Below the pieces are notes generated by a model. It was not told where the DNA came from, did not search any database, and was given only the letters and a program-made list of their open reading frames with translations. A stretch of 52,197 bases of DNA, taken from NCBI GenBank assembly GCA_016787125.1, contig JAEUVM010000599.1, forward strand, positions 1 through 52,197, given 5' to 3'. Shown here one piece after another: positions 34,761-42,903 of the stretch; position 1 is the stretch's first letter, and each line of letters starts with the position of its first letter. This DNA is from Chitinophagaceae bacterium (GTDB lineage: Bacteria > Bacteroidota > Bacteroidia > Chitinophagales > Chitinophagaceae). The position numbers and the translations under genes are program-made.

Positions 34761-35921
34761 TTAGGATGAGGTTTTCTTTCCTTCAATTCTATCCTTAAAA
34801 TATCCTCCGGACGCACCACTGTCTGCCATACTGTTGGACATTTTATTATACGCACCACCCAACGCATCTCTTGTCATAGAAACGGAACCGGAAGCAACGC
34901 TTCTCGTAGACATGCTTGCCATATTGGTAACCTTCTGCAACAGGGTGTTATTACCACCTGCATGAATAATATAGTTGGCAACGGAGGGAACCGTGAAATA
35001 CCCGATAATACCAATGATCATAAAAATCAGGTAGGCTGTATCAGTTGTAGAGAAAAAGGTATCGCCGTTGCTGGCGATTTGCTGCAGATCCTCTTTGAGC
35101 ATATTCTCCTGGATCTTTCCCATGATACCGCCGAAAATGTTCGCTACGGGCAACCATAGGAATATATTTAGGTAGCGGGCTATCCATACGGTAAGGGTAT
35201 GCTGAAAGCCATCAAAGACGGCAATACCAAATACCAGTGGTCCGAGTATCGCCAACACGATCATATAGAAAGTGCGGATCGTATTGATACAAAGCGCTGC
35301 GGCCTCAAATAACACTTTCAGTACTTCAGCCATCCATTGTTTGATCTGGTTTCGGAGATTATAACCAAACTTGTCAAATGCGAAACGGATATTGTTGCCA
35401 ATACTTTTCAGCCAACCCTCCTTCTTATCCCCGTAATGATACTTGTACCATTTATCCCTGTCACCCCGGCCTGTTTCACCGACATACATCTGCCAGTAGG
35501 CCGTTGTTTTTATCGCTTCTTCTTTCATTTTCAACAACTGGGCTACGGCTGCATCTGAATCTTTCACCATCTGCGCTGTTCCCGTCACAGTAGGCTTCAT
35601 CAGTTGATTGATGAGTTGAATAACCGAGGGAAAAATCAGGATGCAGAATCCCAAGACAAAGGGGCGGAACAAAGGATAGAAATCAATTGCTTCCGCACGG
35701 GCAATATGGCCCCATACCCTCGCTGCGATATACCAGGTAGCAGCAAAGCCAGCAATACCCCTGCCAACACCGATTAACCGGCTGCATAAGGGCATCATAT
35801 CATCATAAAGTTGTTCCAGTACTTCGTGCATGGAACGGATGCGGGTAGCTATTTGTGCATCTGCAACAGATGGCAATAACAAAACCACTAACACACAGAA
35901 CAATCTCACCAATATTCTCAT
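34761..35921 (-). CDS. traJ: Conjugative transposon protein TraJ (VirB6-like)
   Basis: 386 residues. Signal peptide (MRILVRLFCVLVVLLLPSVA) and six or more hydrophobic helices. Family marks are LIGVGRGIAGFAATWYIAAR, DFYPLFRPFVLGFCILIFPS, LCINTIRTFYMIVLAILGPL and YLNIFLWLPVANIFGGIMGK. TraJ is the polytopic inner-membrane protein of the Bacteroidota mating channel. The last residues (KKTSS) are encoded within the palindromic repeat that supplies the stop codon. It lies 4 bp after the upstream gene. Confidence 0.92.
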   Translation of the reverse strand: MRILVRLFCVLVVLLLPSVADAQIATRIRSMHEVLEQLYDDMMPLCSRLIGVGRGIAGFAATWYIAARVWGHIARAEAIDFYPLFRPFVLGFCILIFPSVIQLINQLMKPTVTGTAQMVKDSDAAVAQLLKMKEEAIKTTAYWQMYVGETGRGDRDKWYKYHYGDKKEGWLKSIGNNIRFAFDKFGYNLRNQIKQWMAEVLKVLFEAAALCINTIRTFYMIVLAILGPLVFGIAVFDGFQHTLTVWIARYLNIFLWLPVANIFGGIMGKIQENMLKEDLQQIASNGDTFFSTTDTAYLIFMIIGIIGYFTVPSVANYIIHAGGNNTLLQKVTNMASMSTRSVASGSVSMTRDALGGAYNKMSNSMADSGASGGYFKDRIEGKKTSS

Positions 35922-35925
35922 AGTT

Positions 35926-36546
35926 TCATTTTAAACCGTGAATCTTCCTCATCAAATCAATATCCATTTGCTCTTTCTCCCGTTGCAGCGAAAGAATAGC
36001 CGTGCCGTTATTGAATTCATTCAGGAATGTATATTGCTCCAACACTTCATCATGTATCCGGTCAATCGCCTGCAACCGTTCATCATCGCTCATCCGCAGT
36101 TTACCTGCCGTGACCACCATAGCCAGTTCATCAAGCATTTTTAAACTTTCTTTCAGCAGGTTCGCATATACATTTCCCAGGTACTCAATTTCAGCAACCG
36201 TAAACTGCCTGCTTCTCCTGAACTCGGCCAGCGCATCTTTAGCTTCCTTGACCAGTTTCAGCTGAACCCTGATAATGTCAGCTACTTTACTATATTTCTT
36301 CACCGCAGGACTTACCTGCAGCAACCCGTCGAGGAAATCCCGGTGCAGGTTGAAATTGCCCTGCGAGATATTTTTGATCGAGGTATAGCCCTTCTCCAAT
36401 ATTTTGTAACCTGTCTTCATATGCGAAAGCATCAGCTTCAACTGCGCCAGTTTCTCTACATTCAGCAGGAGTTGCTTTGCTTCCTGTGATTGTCCAATAC
36501 AAATGTTTGAACTAAGCAAGACGAATAGTAATATCTTTTTCATCAT
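35926..36546 (-). CDS. TraI-like transfer protein (often annotated TerB-family)
   Basis: 206 residues with a signal peptide (MMKKILLFVLLSSNICIGQS). The mature protein is nearly all helical: QLLLNVEKLAQLKLMLSHMK, SIKNISQGNFNLHRDFLDGL and the C-terminal half KLRMSDDERLQAIDRIHDEV. Proteins of this type stand beside traI in Bacteroidota transfer operons and are often labelled TerB-family tellurite resistance. I see no basis here for a tellurite role. It resembles the following TraI gene in size and helical layout and may be a diverged copy. The gap to traI (36547-36588) has a palindrome. Confidence 0.7.
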   Translation of the reverse strand: MMKKILLFVLLSSNICIGQSQEAKQLLLNVEKLAQLKLMLSHMKTGYKILEKGYTSIKNISQGNFNLHRDFLDGLLQVSPAVKKYSKVADIIRVQLKLVKEAKDALAEFRRSRQFTVAEIEYLGNVYANLLKESLKMLDELAMVVTAGKLRMSDDERLQAIDRIHDEVLEQYTFLNEFNNGTAILSLQREKEQMDIDLMRKIHGLK

Positions 36547-36562
36547 TTATATTTTTAATAAC

Positions 36563-36578
36563 CCTCCCTTTAGGGAGG
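36563..36578. repeat. Palindrome after traI stop (family copy 2)
   Basis: CCTCCCTTTAGGGAGG with 7-bp arms, followed by TAGGGAGGGTTTAGGGATTG. The traI stop codon (36591-36589) and the last codons for TPNP lie inside the repeat unit. The clearest of the four copies. Confidence 0.6.
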
Positions 36579-36588
36579 TAGGGAGGGT

Positions 36589-37257
36589 TTAGGGATTGGG
36601 GGTTAAACCATATAATCTTTTAACATATTCAATTTCTCCTTTCGCAGCAGCCCGTTGCAGGCTGATCAGTTTGTTCTGGTTGTTAAACTCTTTCAGGTCC
36701 ATGAACCCCTTTTCCATTTCATCAGCGGCTGTATTAATGATTTTCATCCTTGCTGCATCACTCATTTGTGTGGTAAAGGCATTCACTACCATCAGCAGTT
36801 GGTCAATGGCCTTGACACTTTCACCAAGGATTCCAGTATAGACCTCACTCATGTATTCCAATTCATCTGCAGTGAAATTTCGATCCTGCCGGAACAAGGC
36901 CCAGGCTCCTTTGTATTCCTTCACCATGGCCAGTTGGTTCTCAATAATATCTTTGATCCGGTGGTAATAAGTAAGCGCATTCTTTACTTTTCTCAGTTCC
37001 TGGAAATAATCATCATATAGTTTTCGTTGGCGCTCCACCCAACCACTGATCTCGGTAAGCTTTGTTTTGGACAAGGCATTCTCCAGGGTCTTTTGCGCAT
37101 TTTGCAACCAGATCGTTTTATTCTGGAGTTTTTGAATCTTCAGGTCAACCGCAACAATGACCTTTTTTATACCTGCCTTGATAATCTCCGCTATCGGGAA
37201 CTGTGCCTGGGACTGCATACTAAAGAACAAGGCCAGCACCATGATTAGTTTTTTCAT
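36589..37257 (-). CDS. traI: Conjugative transposon protein TraI (DUF4141-like)
   Basis: 222 residues, signal peptide MKKLIMVLALFFSMQSQAQF. Helical throughout: AEIIKAGIKKVIVAVDLKIQ, then KTIWLQNAQKTLENALSKTK, YHRIKDIIENQLAMVKEYKG and FNNQNKLISLQRAAAKGEIE. These match the TraI family of Bacteroidota elements (distinct from the TraI relaxase of F-type plasmids). In the family it is a periplasmic, VirB5-like component. The C-terminal TPNP is encoded by the repeat at the gene end. Confidence 0.82.
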   Translation of the reverse strand: MKKLIMVLALFFSMQSQAQFPIAEIIKAGIKKVIVAVDLKIQKLQNKTIWLQNAQKTLENALSKTKLTEISGWVERQRKLYDDYFQELRKVKNALTYYHRIKDIIENQLAMVKEYKGAWALFRQDRNFTADELEYMSEVYTGILGESVKAIDQLLMVVNAFTTQMSDAARMKIINTAADEMEKGFMDLKEFNNQNKLISLQRAAAKGEIEYVKRLYGLTPNP

Positions 37258-37351
37258 ACATTAACTTTTTAGGATACAGGCGTCCCCCCGCCATTTGCAG
37301 GAGGACCTTCCTGTATAGCCGCAACCAAGAACGGAACTTGAAAAACACTTT

Positions 37352-38098
37352 TTAGTTAATGGTCAGTTCGCAACCATTGCAACCACCTTCGCAGAAGTAA
37401 ATTTTTTTGGCTGCTTCTTCGCCACTTCGCAAAGGAAGGTTAACCACTTTTAGCTTACAGGCCTGTGTACCCTCACAGTCGCAGGTTGCTTTCTCCAAAA
37501 AGGTTTTTTCATCCTGTACAAAAAAGAAGGAAACTCCGAGTAGAGAGAATTTTCCATAGGTCTCCAGGGGAGAAACATCTTTGGTAATATTTCTGATTTC
37601 TTCCTGTATCTCTACCAAACTGAAAAAGCTTGTTTTATCAGCAAGGTTGATCACCCGGTCTACACTGTAACCCTTATAAGTAAACTTACCGGTGCAGGCC
37701 CCTGTACAGGATGACTGCAGGCATCCAAAACCCAAGCCCTCAGCATAAAATACCTGGCAGGCATTGTTCACAACACTGCAATAACAGGCGTATGTGGCAA
37801 ACACTGGTAACGCTCTCTCAGTCATAGACATTTCTTTAGAAAGAAATGCATATCCATTCGGTAACTCTACACGAACTTCCAGGTTATCAGTAGTGATACA
37901 CAGTTTTGTTCCCACTGGTAAAATGATACCGGTTTCCCCGGCCTTTACCGGTTTATCGGTTACTATTTCCCTTCCGCAGGAGGCCATCTTTGCAGCTTCA
38001 CTGACAGATTTACCCAGTTCGGCTACCGGCTGCTCTTTCTTTTTACAGGCAACAACAAGCAAAGTGCTCAACAAACACACACAAATCATCCGCTTCAT
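37352..38098 (-). CDS. Cysteine-rich lipoprotein inserted between traG and traI, unrecognised
   Basis: 248 residues. The signal peptide ends in a lipobox (VVAC, Cys 18) followed by KKK, giving a probable outer-membrane lipoprotein. The mature part has about a dozen cysteines in clusters: CYCSVVNNAC, CLQSSCTGACTGK, CDCEGTQAC and the C-terminal CEGGCNGCELTIN. Such spacing fits either disulfides or metal binding. I do not recognise a family. It is not part of the standard tra set but is in line with it, 6 bp after traG, so it is probably co-expressed. Surface exclusion or a channel accessory role is possible; nothing proves it. The 94-bp gap to traI holds no gene I can support. Confidence 0.75.
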   Translation of the reverse strand: MKRMICVCLLSTLLVVACKKKEQPVAELGKSVSEAAKMASCGREIVTDKPVKAGETGIILPVGTKLCITTDNLEVRVELPNGYAFLSKEMSMTERALPVFATYACYCSVVNNACQVFYAEGLGFGCLQSSCTGACTGKFTYKGYSVDRVINLADKTSFFSLVEIQEEIRNITKDVSPLETYGKFSLLGVSFFFVQDEKTFLEKATCDCEGTQACKLKVVNLPLRSGEEAAKKIYFCEGGCNGCELTIN

Positions 38099-38103
38099 AA
38101 ATC

Positions 38104-40551
38104 TTAATTTTTATTGATTAAATAATGAGTAATGGCCCTTTCAATATCTCCGTCAAACTGCTCGGCCAGTTGCATTAATTTGACTTTTTCTGTTTCCTCC
38201 GTAGTATAAGCCAGGTACTCTTCGGCCGATACCTCCACACGGTACACTTTGGAAAGCATACCCCCCAGTGAAATAAAAACCTCCTTATACTTCTTACCGG
38301 GATCGTTGGCTTTGTTAATGGAAAGCACCTGGGCCCTTTCTTTTTCTGTCAGGCCTAATAGTTCCTGTATCTGGTCAAACTTATTCTGGTACTTGGATTG
38401 ATCGAGGAGTATCTTGCAATCGGAATTATTAATGATAGCCTGCTTCACCACGGGAGAGGAAATAATATCTTCAACCTCCTGGGTCACTACAATGGCTTCC
38501 CCGAAGAATTTACGGACTGTTTTGAACAGATACTTGATGTACTCCGCCATACCTTCTCTGGCAATCGCTTTCCAGGCTTCCTCAATCAGGATCATCTTGC
38601 GAATACCTTTCAGTTTCCGCATTTTGGATATAAACACTTCCATGATAATGATCGTAACGACCGGGAAAAGTATCGGGTGATCCTTGATATTATCCAGCTC
38701 AAAAACAATAAACCGCTCTTTCAAAAGTTCCAGGTTCTCCGTAGCATTAAGCAGGTAATCGAACTCACCGCCTTTATAGTATGGCCGGAGTACATACAGG
38801 AAATTGGAAATATCAAAATCTTTTTCCTTTACCTGGTCTGCCTTCAAAACATTGACAAAATCATTCTGCAAGAACTCGTAAAAGGAGTCGAAACAACGGA
38901 AGCCATAGTCTTTCTCGTAGTAAAGTTGCAACGCATTCGAAAGGGCAACATACTCGCTGCGATTGAACGTTTCATTATCCTTTTTCCACAGCGCCAGCAA
39001 CAGCGTCTTGATACTTTCCTTTTTTTCTGTATCCAGCACATCTCCCTCCCCGATATGGAAGGGGTTGAAGCGTATCGGGTTCTTTTCTTCATAGGTGAAA
39101 TAATATCCTTTCACCAGCTGGCAAAGTCCTTTGTAACTATGCCCTACATCCACCAGCACAATATGTGTACCCTGTTCATAGTAGGATCGCACCATATGAT
39201 TGGTGAAAAAACTCTTTCCGCTTCCGGAGGGTCCCAGTATGAATTTATTCCGGTTGGTGATAAGACCTTTCTTCATGGGTTCATCACTGATGTCCACATG
39301 CACCGGCTTTCCATACTGCCGGTCACCTAACCTGATCCCGCAGGGAGAAACGGAGGACCGGTAATTGGTCTCCAGATTCAAGAAACAACAGGCTTGTTCA
39401 GCAAATGTGTCGAAGGTATCGTTCATGGGAAAGTCTGCTTCATTACCCGGTATGCCTGCCCAGAATATCTGCGGCGCTCCCGACAACTCCTGCTTCGGTA
39501 CCGCATCCATCTGGGACAGGGCTGATGATACCAGGTTTCTTGTGTCCTTCAACTCATCTTTACTATCCGTCCACACTAACACATTAAAGTGGGATTTCAC
39601 AGGTAGTCGTTGCTGGCTGATCGCCTCGTTCAAAAAATCATTAGTGGCGTCCCGGCTGATAGAATTCTCCCTGGAATAGGCGCTCAGGGAATGCAGCCTG
39701 AGCCTTTTACTTTCCAGTTTCTGAATTGTTTTCTGCGGGTCTTCTATAAAAATATACTGGTTGTAAATATGATTACAGGAAAGCAACTGTCCTAACGGTG
39801 AGGCAAAGCCTACACTGAATTTTGATTTATCCGTCGAGTATTTATCATAGTTGATCCGGGAACCGCAATAAGAGGGCAGGTCAGCTGCATCCGCCAGTGT
39901 AAATAACTGGCAATGATTCGGACCCACCTTAAGACCATCCTCAAAGGATATATCATGGAGAATAAATGATTTTTCGTTAGGCTGCAGGTTCAGGTATCGT
40001 TCTACGAGCCCGCAGTATTGTTGTTCGCCGCTCAGTTCTTCATTGGTAAGTCTTTTCAGTTTCAGCAAACCACTATCTTTAAGGATTCGCTCAAACTGAC
40101 CCGCATTATCAAGAAAATCCTGTAGGAGTTGAGGTTTCAGTGTTTGCTCCGGAACAATGGAACGCCTCAATAAATTGGAGAAAAGAGAAGAACCCGCTTT
40201 TCTTCCGGCCGGCTTTTTGGTCAGCATGATATAGCACTGGTGATCCAGATAGGGCCGTTCATTAAAAAATCGTTCACTGGCACGGGATAAAAAACTCACA
40301 CCGATGGCGCTGAAATCAGCCGCATGTTTGGATTGTGTAAACCAGTCCTGTTTGTGAAAAACGGTTCCTGCAGGGAGTACCTTGATGGCCCGGATCAGTG
40401 ACTGGTGAAGTACCTCATACTCCTGGTCTGATAAAGTGAAAAGTTCGGGCAATTCCACTTCATAAGCGATGGTAACATCTCCTTGCTTGGATAAGATGCA
40501 ATCATGCTCTACTCCAAAAAGGGGCAATATGTCTTTTATTTGTTTTTCCAC
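38104..40551 (-). CDS. traG: TraG conjugation ATPase (VirB4-like)
   Basis: 815 residues. N-terminal VirB4-type domain (KQIKDILPLFGVEHDCILSK; then the CagE-like part to about 400), then the ATPase domain with Walker A GPSGSGKS at 440-447 and a Walker B-like ILIEEAWKAI. EYIKYLFKTVRKFFGEAIVV and QEVEDIISSPVVKQAIINNS are typical of the family. TraG energises channel assembly and transfer in Bacteroidota elements; it is the VirB4 counterpart, not the coupling protein. It overlaps traF by 16 bp. Confidence 0.94.
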   Translation of the reverse strand: MEKQIKDILPLFGVEHDCILSKQGDVTIAYEVELPELFTLSDQEYEVLHQSLIRAIKVLPAGTVFHKQDWFTQSKHAADFSAIGVSFLSRASERFFNERPYLDHQCYIMLTKKPAGRKAGSSLFSNLLRRSIVPEQTLKPQLLQDFLDNAGQFERILKDSGLLKLKRLTNEELSGEQQYCGLVERYLNLQPNEKSFILHDISFEDGLKVGPNHCQLFTLADAADLPSYCGSRINYDKYSTDKSKFSVGFASPLGQLLSCNHIYNQYIFIEDPQKTIQKLESKRLRLHSLSAYSRENSISRDATNDFLNEAISQQRLPVKSHFNVLVWTDSKDELKDTRNLVSSALSQMDAVPKQELSGAPQIFWAGIPGNEADFPMNDTFDTFAEQACCFLNLETNYRSSVSPCGIRLGDRQYGKPVHVDISDEPMKKGLITNRNKFILGPSGSGKSFFTNHMVRSYYEQGTHIVLVDVGHSYKGLCQLVKGYYFTYEEKNPIRFNPFHIGEGDVLDTEKKESIKTLLLALWKKDNETFNRSEYVALSNALQLYYEKDYGFRCFDSFYEFLQNDFVNVLKADQVKEKDFDISNFLYVLRPYYKGGEFDYLLNATENLELLKERFIVFELDNIKDHPILFPVVTIIIMEVFISKMRKLKGIRKMILIEEAWKAIAREGMAEYIKYLFKTVRKFFGEAIVVTQEVEDIISSPVVKQAIINNSDCKILLDQSKYQNKFDQIQELLGLTEKERAQVLSINKANDPGKKYKEVFISLGGMLSKVYRVEVSAEEYLAYTTEETEKVKLMQLAEQFDGDIERAITHYLINKN

Positions 40552-40862
40552 AGTTCAGTAAATACTTTTCTTGAATATATTTTTATTACGGATGGTATAG
40601 ACCTTTTGGCAAGGGTCTTCATCATTCCATGCTCTCCATATTGACGGCTTAGTTTATAAACATGCATGAATAAACCTGTTCCGGCAAGGAGTATGATCAG
40701 CAAACAAACAAATGTGTTCACCCCGCAGATATACAGGATGGCAAAAAGGATCAACAGTGCCAATAAGCCGCCTCCCAGGTACCAGATATATTGTGCCTTT
40801 AGTCCCTTGAATTCTATCGGGCGGTTGATTCCCTTATTGATGGAATAGATACTAGTTGACAT
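40536..40862 (-). CDS. traF: Conjugative transposon protein TraF (DUF4133)
   Basis: 108 residues from ATG 40862. SINKGINRPIEFKGLKAQYI, then two adjacent membrane helices (WYLGGGLLALLILFAILYIC and TFVCLLIILLAGTGLFMHVY) and a basic tail (KTLAKRSIPSVIKIYSRKVF). This is the VirB3-like TraF of Bacteroidota elements. The frame is open to 40943, but the extra part overlaps the upstream gene and is not family-like. It overlaps traG (16 bp) and the T9SS cargo gene (11 bp). Confidence 0.88.
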   Translation of the reverse strand: MSTSIYSINKGINRPIEFKGLKAQYIWYLGGGLLALLILFAILYICGVNTFVCLLIILLAGTGLFMHVYKLSRQYGEHGMMKTLAKRSIPSVIKIYSRKVFTELWKNK

Positions 40863-42090
40863 AGACAATTCGTTGAGTGAATTTTTTGTCGGAGCTGCGC
40901 AGCAAAACCTGGTAGATTCCGGACGGCATGACTGACATATCAATTTGCCTTACCAGGTCACCGGAGTTATGCTGGATCATCTTTTGCCGGACAGGATTTC
41001 CTTCCGAATTAATAACAGAACAGATATACCTGCCAGCGGGAGCATTTGCCAACCGGATAGTAAACTCACCTCCGGTGACTGGGTTGGGGTAAGTACTGAA
41101 AGATTGATCCGACAGTACTACCGGAATAGTTCTCCTTACAACAAGTATTGTAGAGTACAATACATTACCTGTAAATTCAGTTGCCTTTATCCGGTAGTAA
41201 CCTGTTGCAGCTGTCTGGCTAGTGGAATAGGTATAGTCGGCTCTTTCGCCATTATTACCGGTTGGCAATACAGTCCCGGTTGGCTGAAATAAAACACCGT
41301 CAACAGAACTTTCAACAGAATAATTTTGAATTTCTGATTCAGTCATATTGGACCAGGAGATGGTTACCCGGTCGGCGGCATCAATGTCGGCCCGGACGTT
41401 AGCAAAACGAACGGGTAGTACCACGCCGCCAGATGTATCATACGATAGCAACCCTCTTCGTACTAATTGCAGTGGTCCGCCACAATGAAAATTGTACAGG
41501 TTATAAGGGGGGCCTGGGAATACTATCTCTGGACTAAAGTTGACATTACCGGGCAAAAAATAATAGGGATGGGAAAAATCATACCATGGAAGACAGATAT
41601 TGGGTGCCGGGAAAGCTTCAAAAGGGACACCTGTACCCCCATCTACATCCCAATAGGAGACCGTAATAAATCCACAATCTAATTCATGCCCATTCACCAC
41701 ATAATGTGTGGCTACATTAGGGTTACAATCAATATAATTCAGCCCCAGTGTGTTGTAATAGGAAACGGCCTTGGGAGCCGGCCAGGCATAGCCGGGATAA
41801 TTATTACCGGTGGAATCAAGCACCCCGCCCATCACATTACCGTATTGCAAACCTTGTTTATATACCCAGATATCATAATTGGATAATACTACCGGCGTAA
41901 AAACATTCTCGGTACCGTTAAAGGTTACAGTATAAAAAGAAAGAATAAGCCGGTTTTCCCTTTTGGGAGGATTGGGTGCATCATCCACCAGTCTGGTCTC
42001 CGTATATCGGGCCCTTACACCGATATACTGTGCGAAGGCCGAATGACAAATAACAGAAAACAGCAAGCAAAAAATAAATTTCATTTTCAT
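40852..42090 (-). CDS. Exported protein with T9SS C-terminal sorting domain, inside the tra operon
   Basis: 412 residues. Signal peptide (MKMKFIFCLLFSVICHSAFA). The N-terminal two thirds is unrecognised, aromatic- and Gly/Pro-rich (YIGVRARYTETRLVDDAPNP, FHCGGPLQLVRRGLL). Residues about 225-325 look like a fibronectin-type-III-like domain (VRADIDAADRVTISWSNMTE, YYRIKATEFTGNVLY). The last 80 or so, SFSTYPNPVTGGEFTIRLAN through MSVMPSGIYQVLLRS to FTQRIVYVN, are a type A T9SS sorting signal. It should be secreted to the cell surface by the host's T9SS. It separates traE and traF, which are usually adjacent, and overlaps traF by 11 bp. Confidence 0.85.
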   Translation of the reverse strand: MKMKFIFCLLFSVICHSAFAQYIGVRARYTETRLVDDAPNPPKRENRLILSFYTVTFNGTENVFTPVVLSNYDIWVYKQGLQYGNVMGGVLDSTGNNYPGYAWPAPKAVSYYNTLGLNYIDCNPNVATHYVVNGHELDCGFITVSYWDVDGGTGVPFEAFPAPNICLPWYDFSHPYYFLPGNVNFSPEIVFPGPPYNLYNFHCGGPLQLVRRGLLSYDTSGGVVLPVRFANVRADIDAADRVTISWSNMTESEIQNYSVESSVDGVLFQPTGTVLPTGNNGERADYTYSTSQTAATGYYRIKATEFTGNVLYSTILVVRRTIPVVLSDQSFSTYPNPVTGGEFTIRLANAPAGRYICSVINSEGNPVRQKMIQHNSGDLVRQIDMSVMPSGIYQVLLRSSDKKFTQRIVYVN

Positions 42091-42128
42091 AAGTATTGAT
42101 TTAGAATTTTAAGAATCGTTTTAATGAG

Positions 42129-42148
42129 CCCCTCCTTTCAGGGAGGGG
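42129..42148. repeat. Palindrome after traE stop (family copy 3)
   Basis: CCCCTCC-tttcag-GGAGGGG, followed by TTTGTGGAGGGC up to the traE stop (42162-42160). Same design and orientation as the copies at 34742, 36563 and 42486. It lies in the 69-bp gap before the T9SS cargo gene. Confidence 0.5.
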
Positions 42149-42159
42149 TTTGTGGAGGG

Positions 42160-42453
42160 CTACACACCAAAGAAGCTTCGGATCACAGTTGCCACTACGA
42201 CAAGGAACACGCAGGACCCGAACCAGGCGGCAGCAACTTTACCCGTATCCGGGTCACCGCTGTTCCATTTAGAGTAAACCTTGACGGCGCCGATCAATCC
42301 TAAAACTGCTCCAACAGCATACATCAGGTTGGTACCGGCGGCGAAATAACTTCTGACCTTGGTATTGGCTTCGTTGATACCGGCATTGCCATCCTGCGCA
42401 AGAGCAACAGCAGTCAGGATCATTACGAGAAAGAACAAACTCACTTTTTTCAT
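42160..42453 (-). CDS. traE: Conjugative transposon protein TraE (DUF4134)
   Basis: 97 residues from ATG 42453. Signal peptide (MKKVSLFFLVMILTAVALAQ), then GINEANTKVRSYFAAGTNLM, the helix YAVGAVLGLIGAVKVYSKWN, GDPDTGKVAAAWFGSCVFLV and the end VATVIRSFFGV. This is the VirB2-like pilin-type TraE of Bacteroidota elements. A GTG two codons upstream (42459) is less likely. It is the first classical tra gene of the operon in the window. Confidence 0.93.
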   Translation of the reverse strand: MKKVSLFFLVMILTAVALAQDGNAGINEANTKVRSYFAAGTNLMYAVGAVLGLIGAVKVYSKWNSGDPDTGKVAAAWFGSCVFLVVVATVIRSFFGV

Positions 42454-42485
42454 ACACACAGTTTTTAGTTTTCCTTTATAATAGT

Positions 42486-42498
42486 TCCCTTTTAGGGA
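42486..42498. repeat. Palindrome upstream of traE (family copy 4)
   Basis: TCCCTTTTAGGGA with 5-bp arms, followed by GATAGGGTTCGG, lies between the stop of the 126-residue gene (42523) and the traE start. Same family and orientation as copies 1-3 but the weakest match. Confidence 0.4.
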
Positions 42499-42522
42499 GA
42501 TAGGGTTCGGTGCTCCATCACG

Positions 42523-42903
42523 TCATTTCCATAGGGTCCTCAGATCATCCTCTTCCAGACGGATGGAGCATTTAGTTTGGCTTTCGGAAAGAATGAACCG
42601 GTTAATGGAGTCCCGGAAACCGGGATCATCTATCTCCTGGTAGGTTTGGATTTTTTTCCGTAAGGCCAGGATGAGTTCACTTTTATTCTGCTTGTTTTCA
42701 AAGGCTCTTTCCAGGTCACTAAGGATAACTGAGACATCTTCTCTGTCCGTTCCGGTGTTAAATACCTCTTCGGAAAAACGGGGCTTGAGCCTCATCACTG
42801 AAAATTTTGCCTTATAGATAATGATCCAGATAAGGAGATAATAGATCAAACTTGTCAGGATAATTACCAGCCAGAATTGCGACCAGGAAATATTTTGTAA
42901 CAT
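42523..42903 (-). CDS. Small one-pass membrane protein upstream of traE, unrecognised
   Basis: 126 residues from ATG 42903 (the frame is open to 42954). One membrane helix near the N-terminus (FWLVIILTSLIYYLLIWIII) is followed by a cytoplasmic part with charged helices (VSVILSDLERAFENKQNKSE, LILALRKKIQTYQEID) and the end EEDDLRTLWK. I do not recognise the family. Its position just before traE suggests a part in transfer or its control. Confidence 0.65.
   Translation of the reverse strand: MLQNISWSQFWLVIILTSLIYYLLIWIIIYKAKFSVMRLKPRFSEEVFNTGTDREDVSVILSDLERAFENKQNKSELILALRKKIQTYQEIDDPGFRDSINRFILSESQTKCSIRLEEDDLRTLWK

Noticed and set aside
35926..36546. Tellurite-resistance (TerB) function for the gene after traI
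   Set aside because: The protein is exported, helical and part of the transfer operon; no metal-site residues of TerB are apparent.
37258..37351. Possible remnant reading frame (ending GPPANGGGTPVS) between the Cys-rich lipoprotein and traI
   Set aside because: Only about 28 codons are open, with no start codon and an in-frame stop directly upstream, so it cannot be told from chance.
38398..39330. Plus-strand frame of 310 codons inside traG
   Set aside because: Antisense to the VirB4-like ATPase with intact Walker motifs; no independent support.
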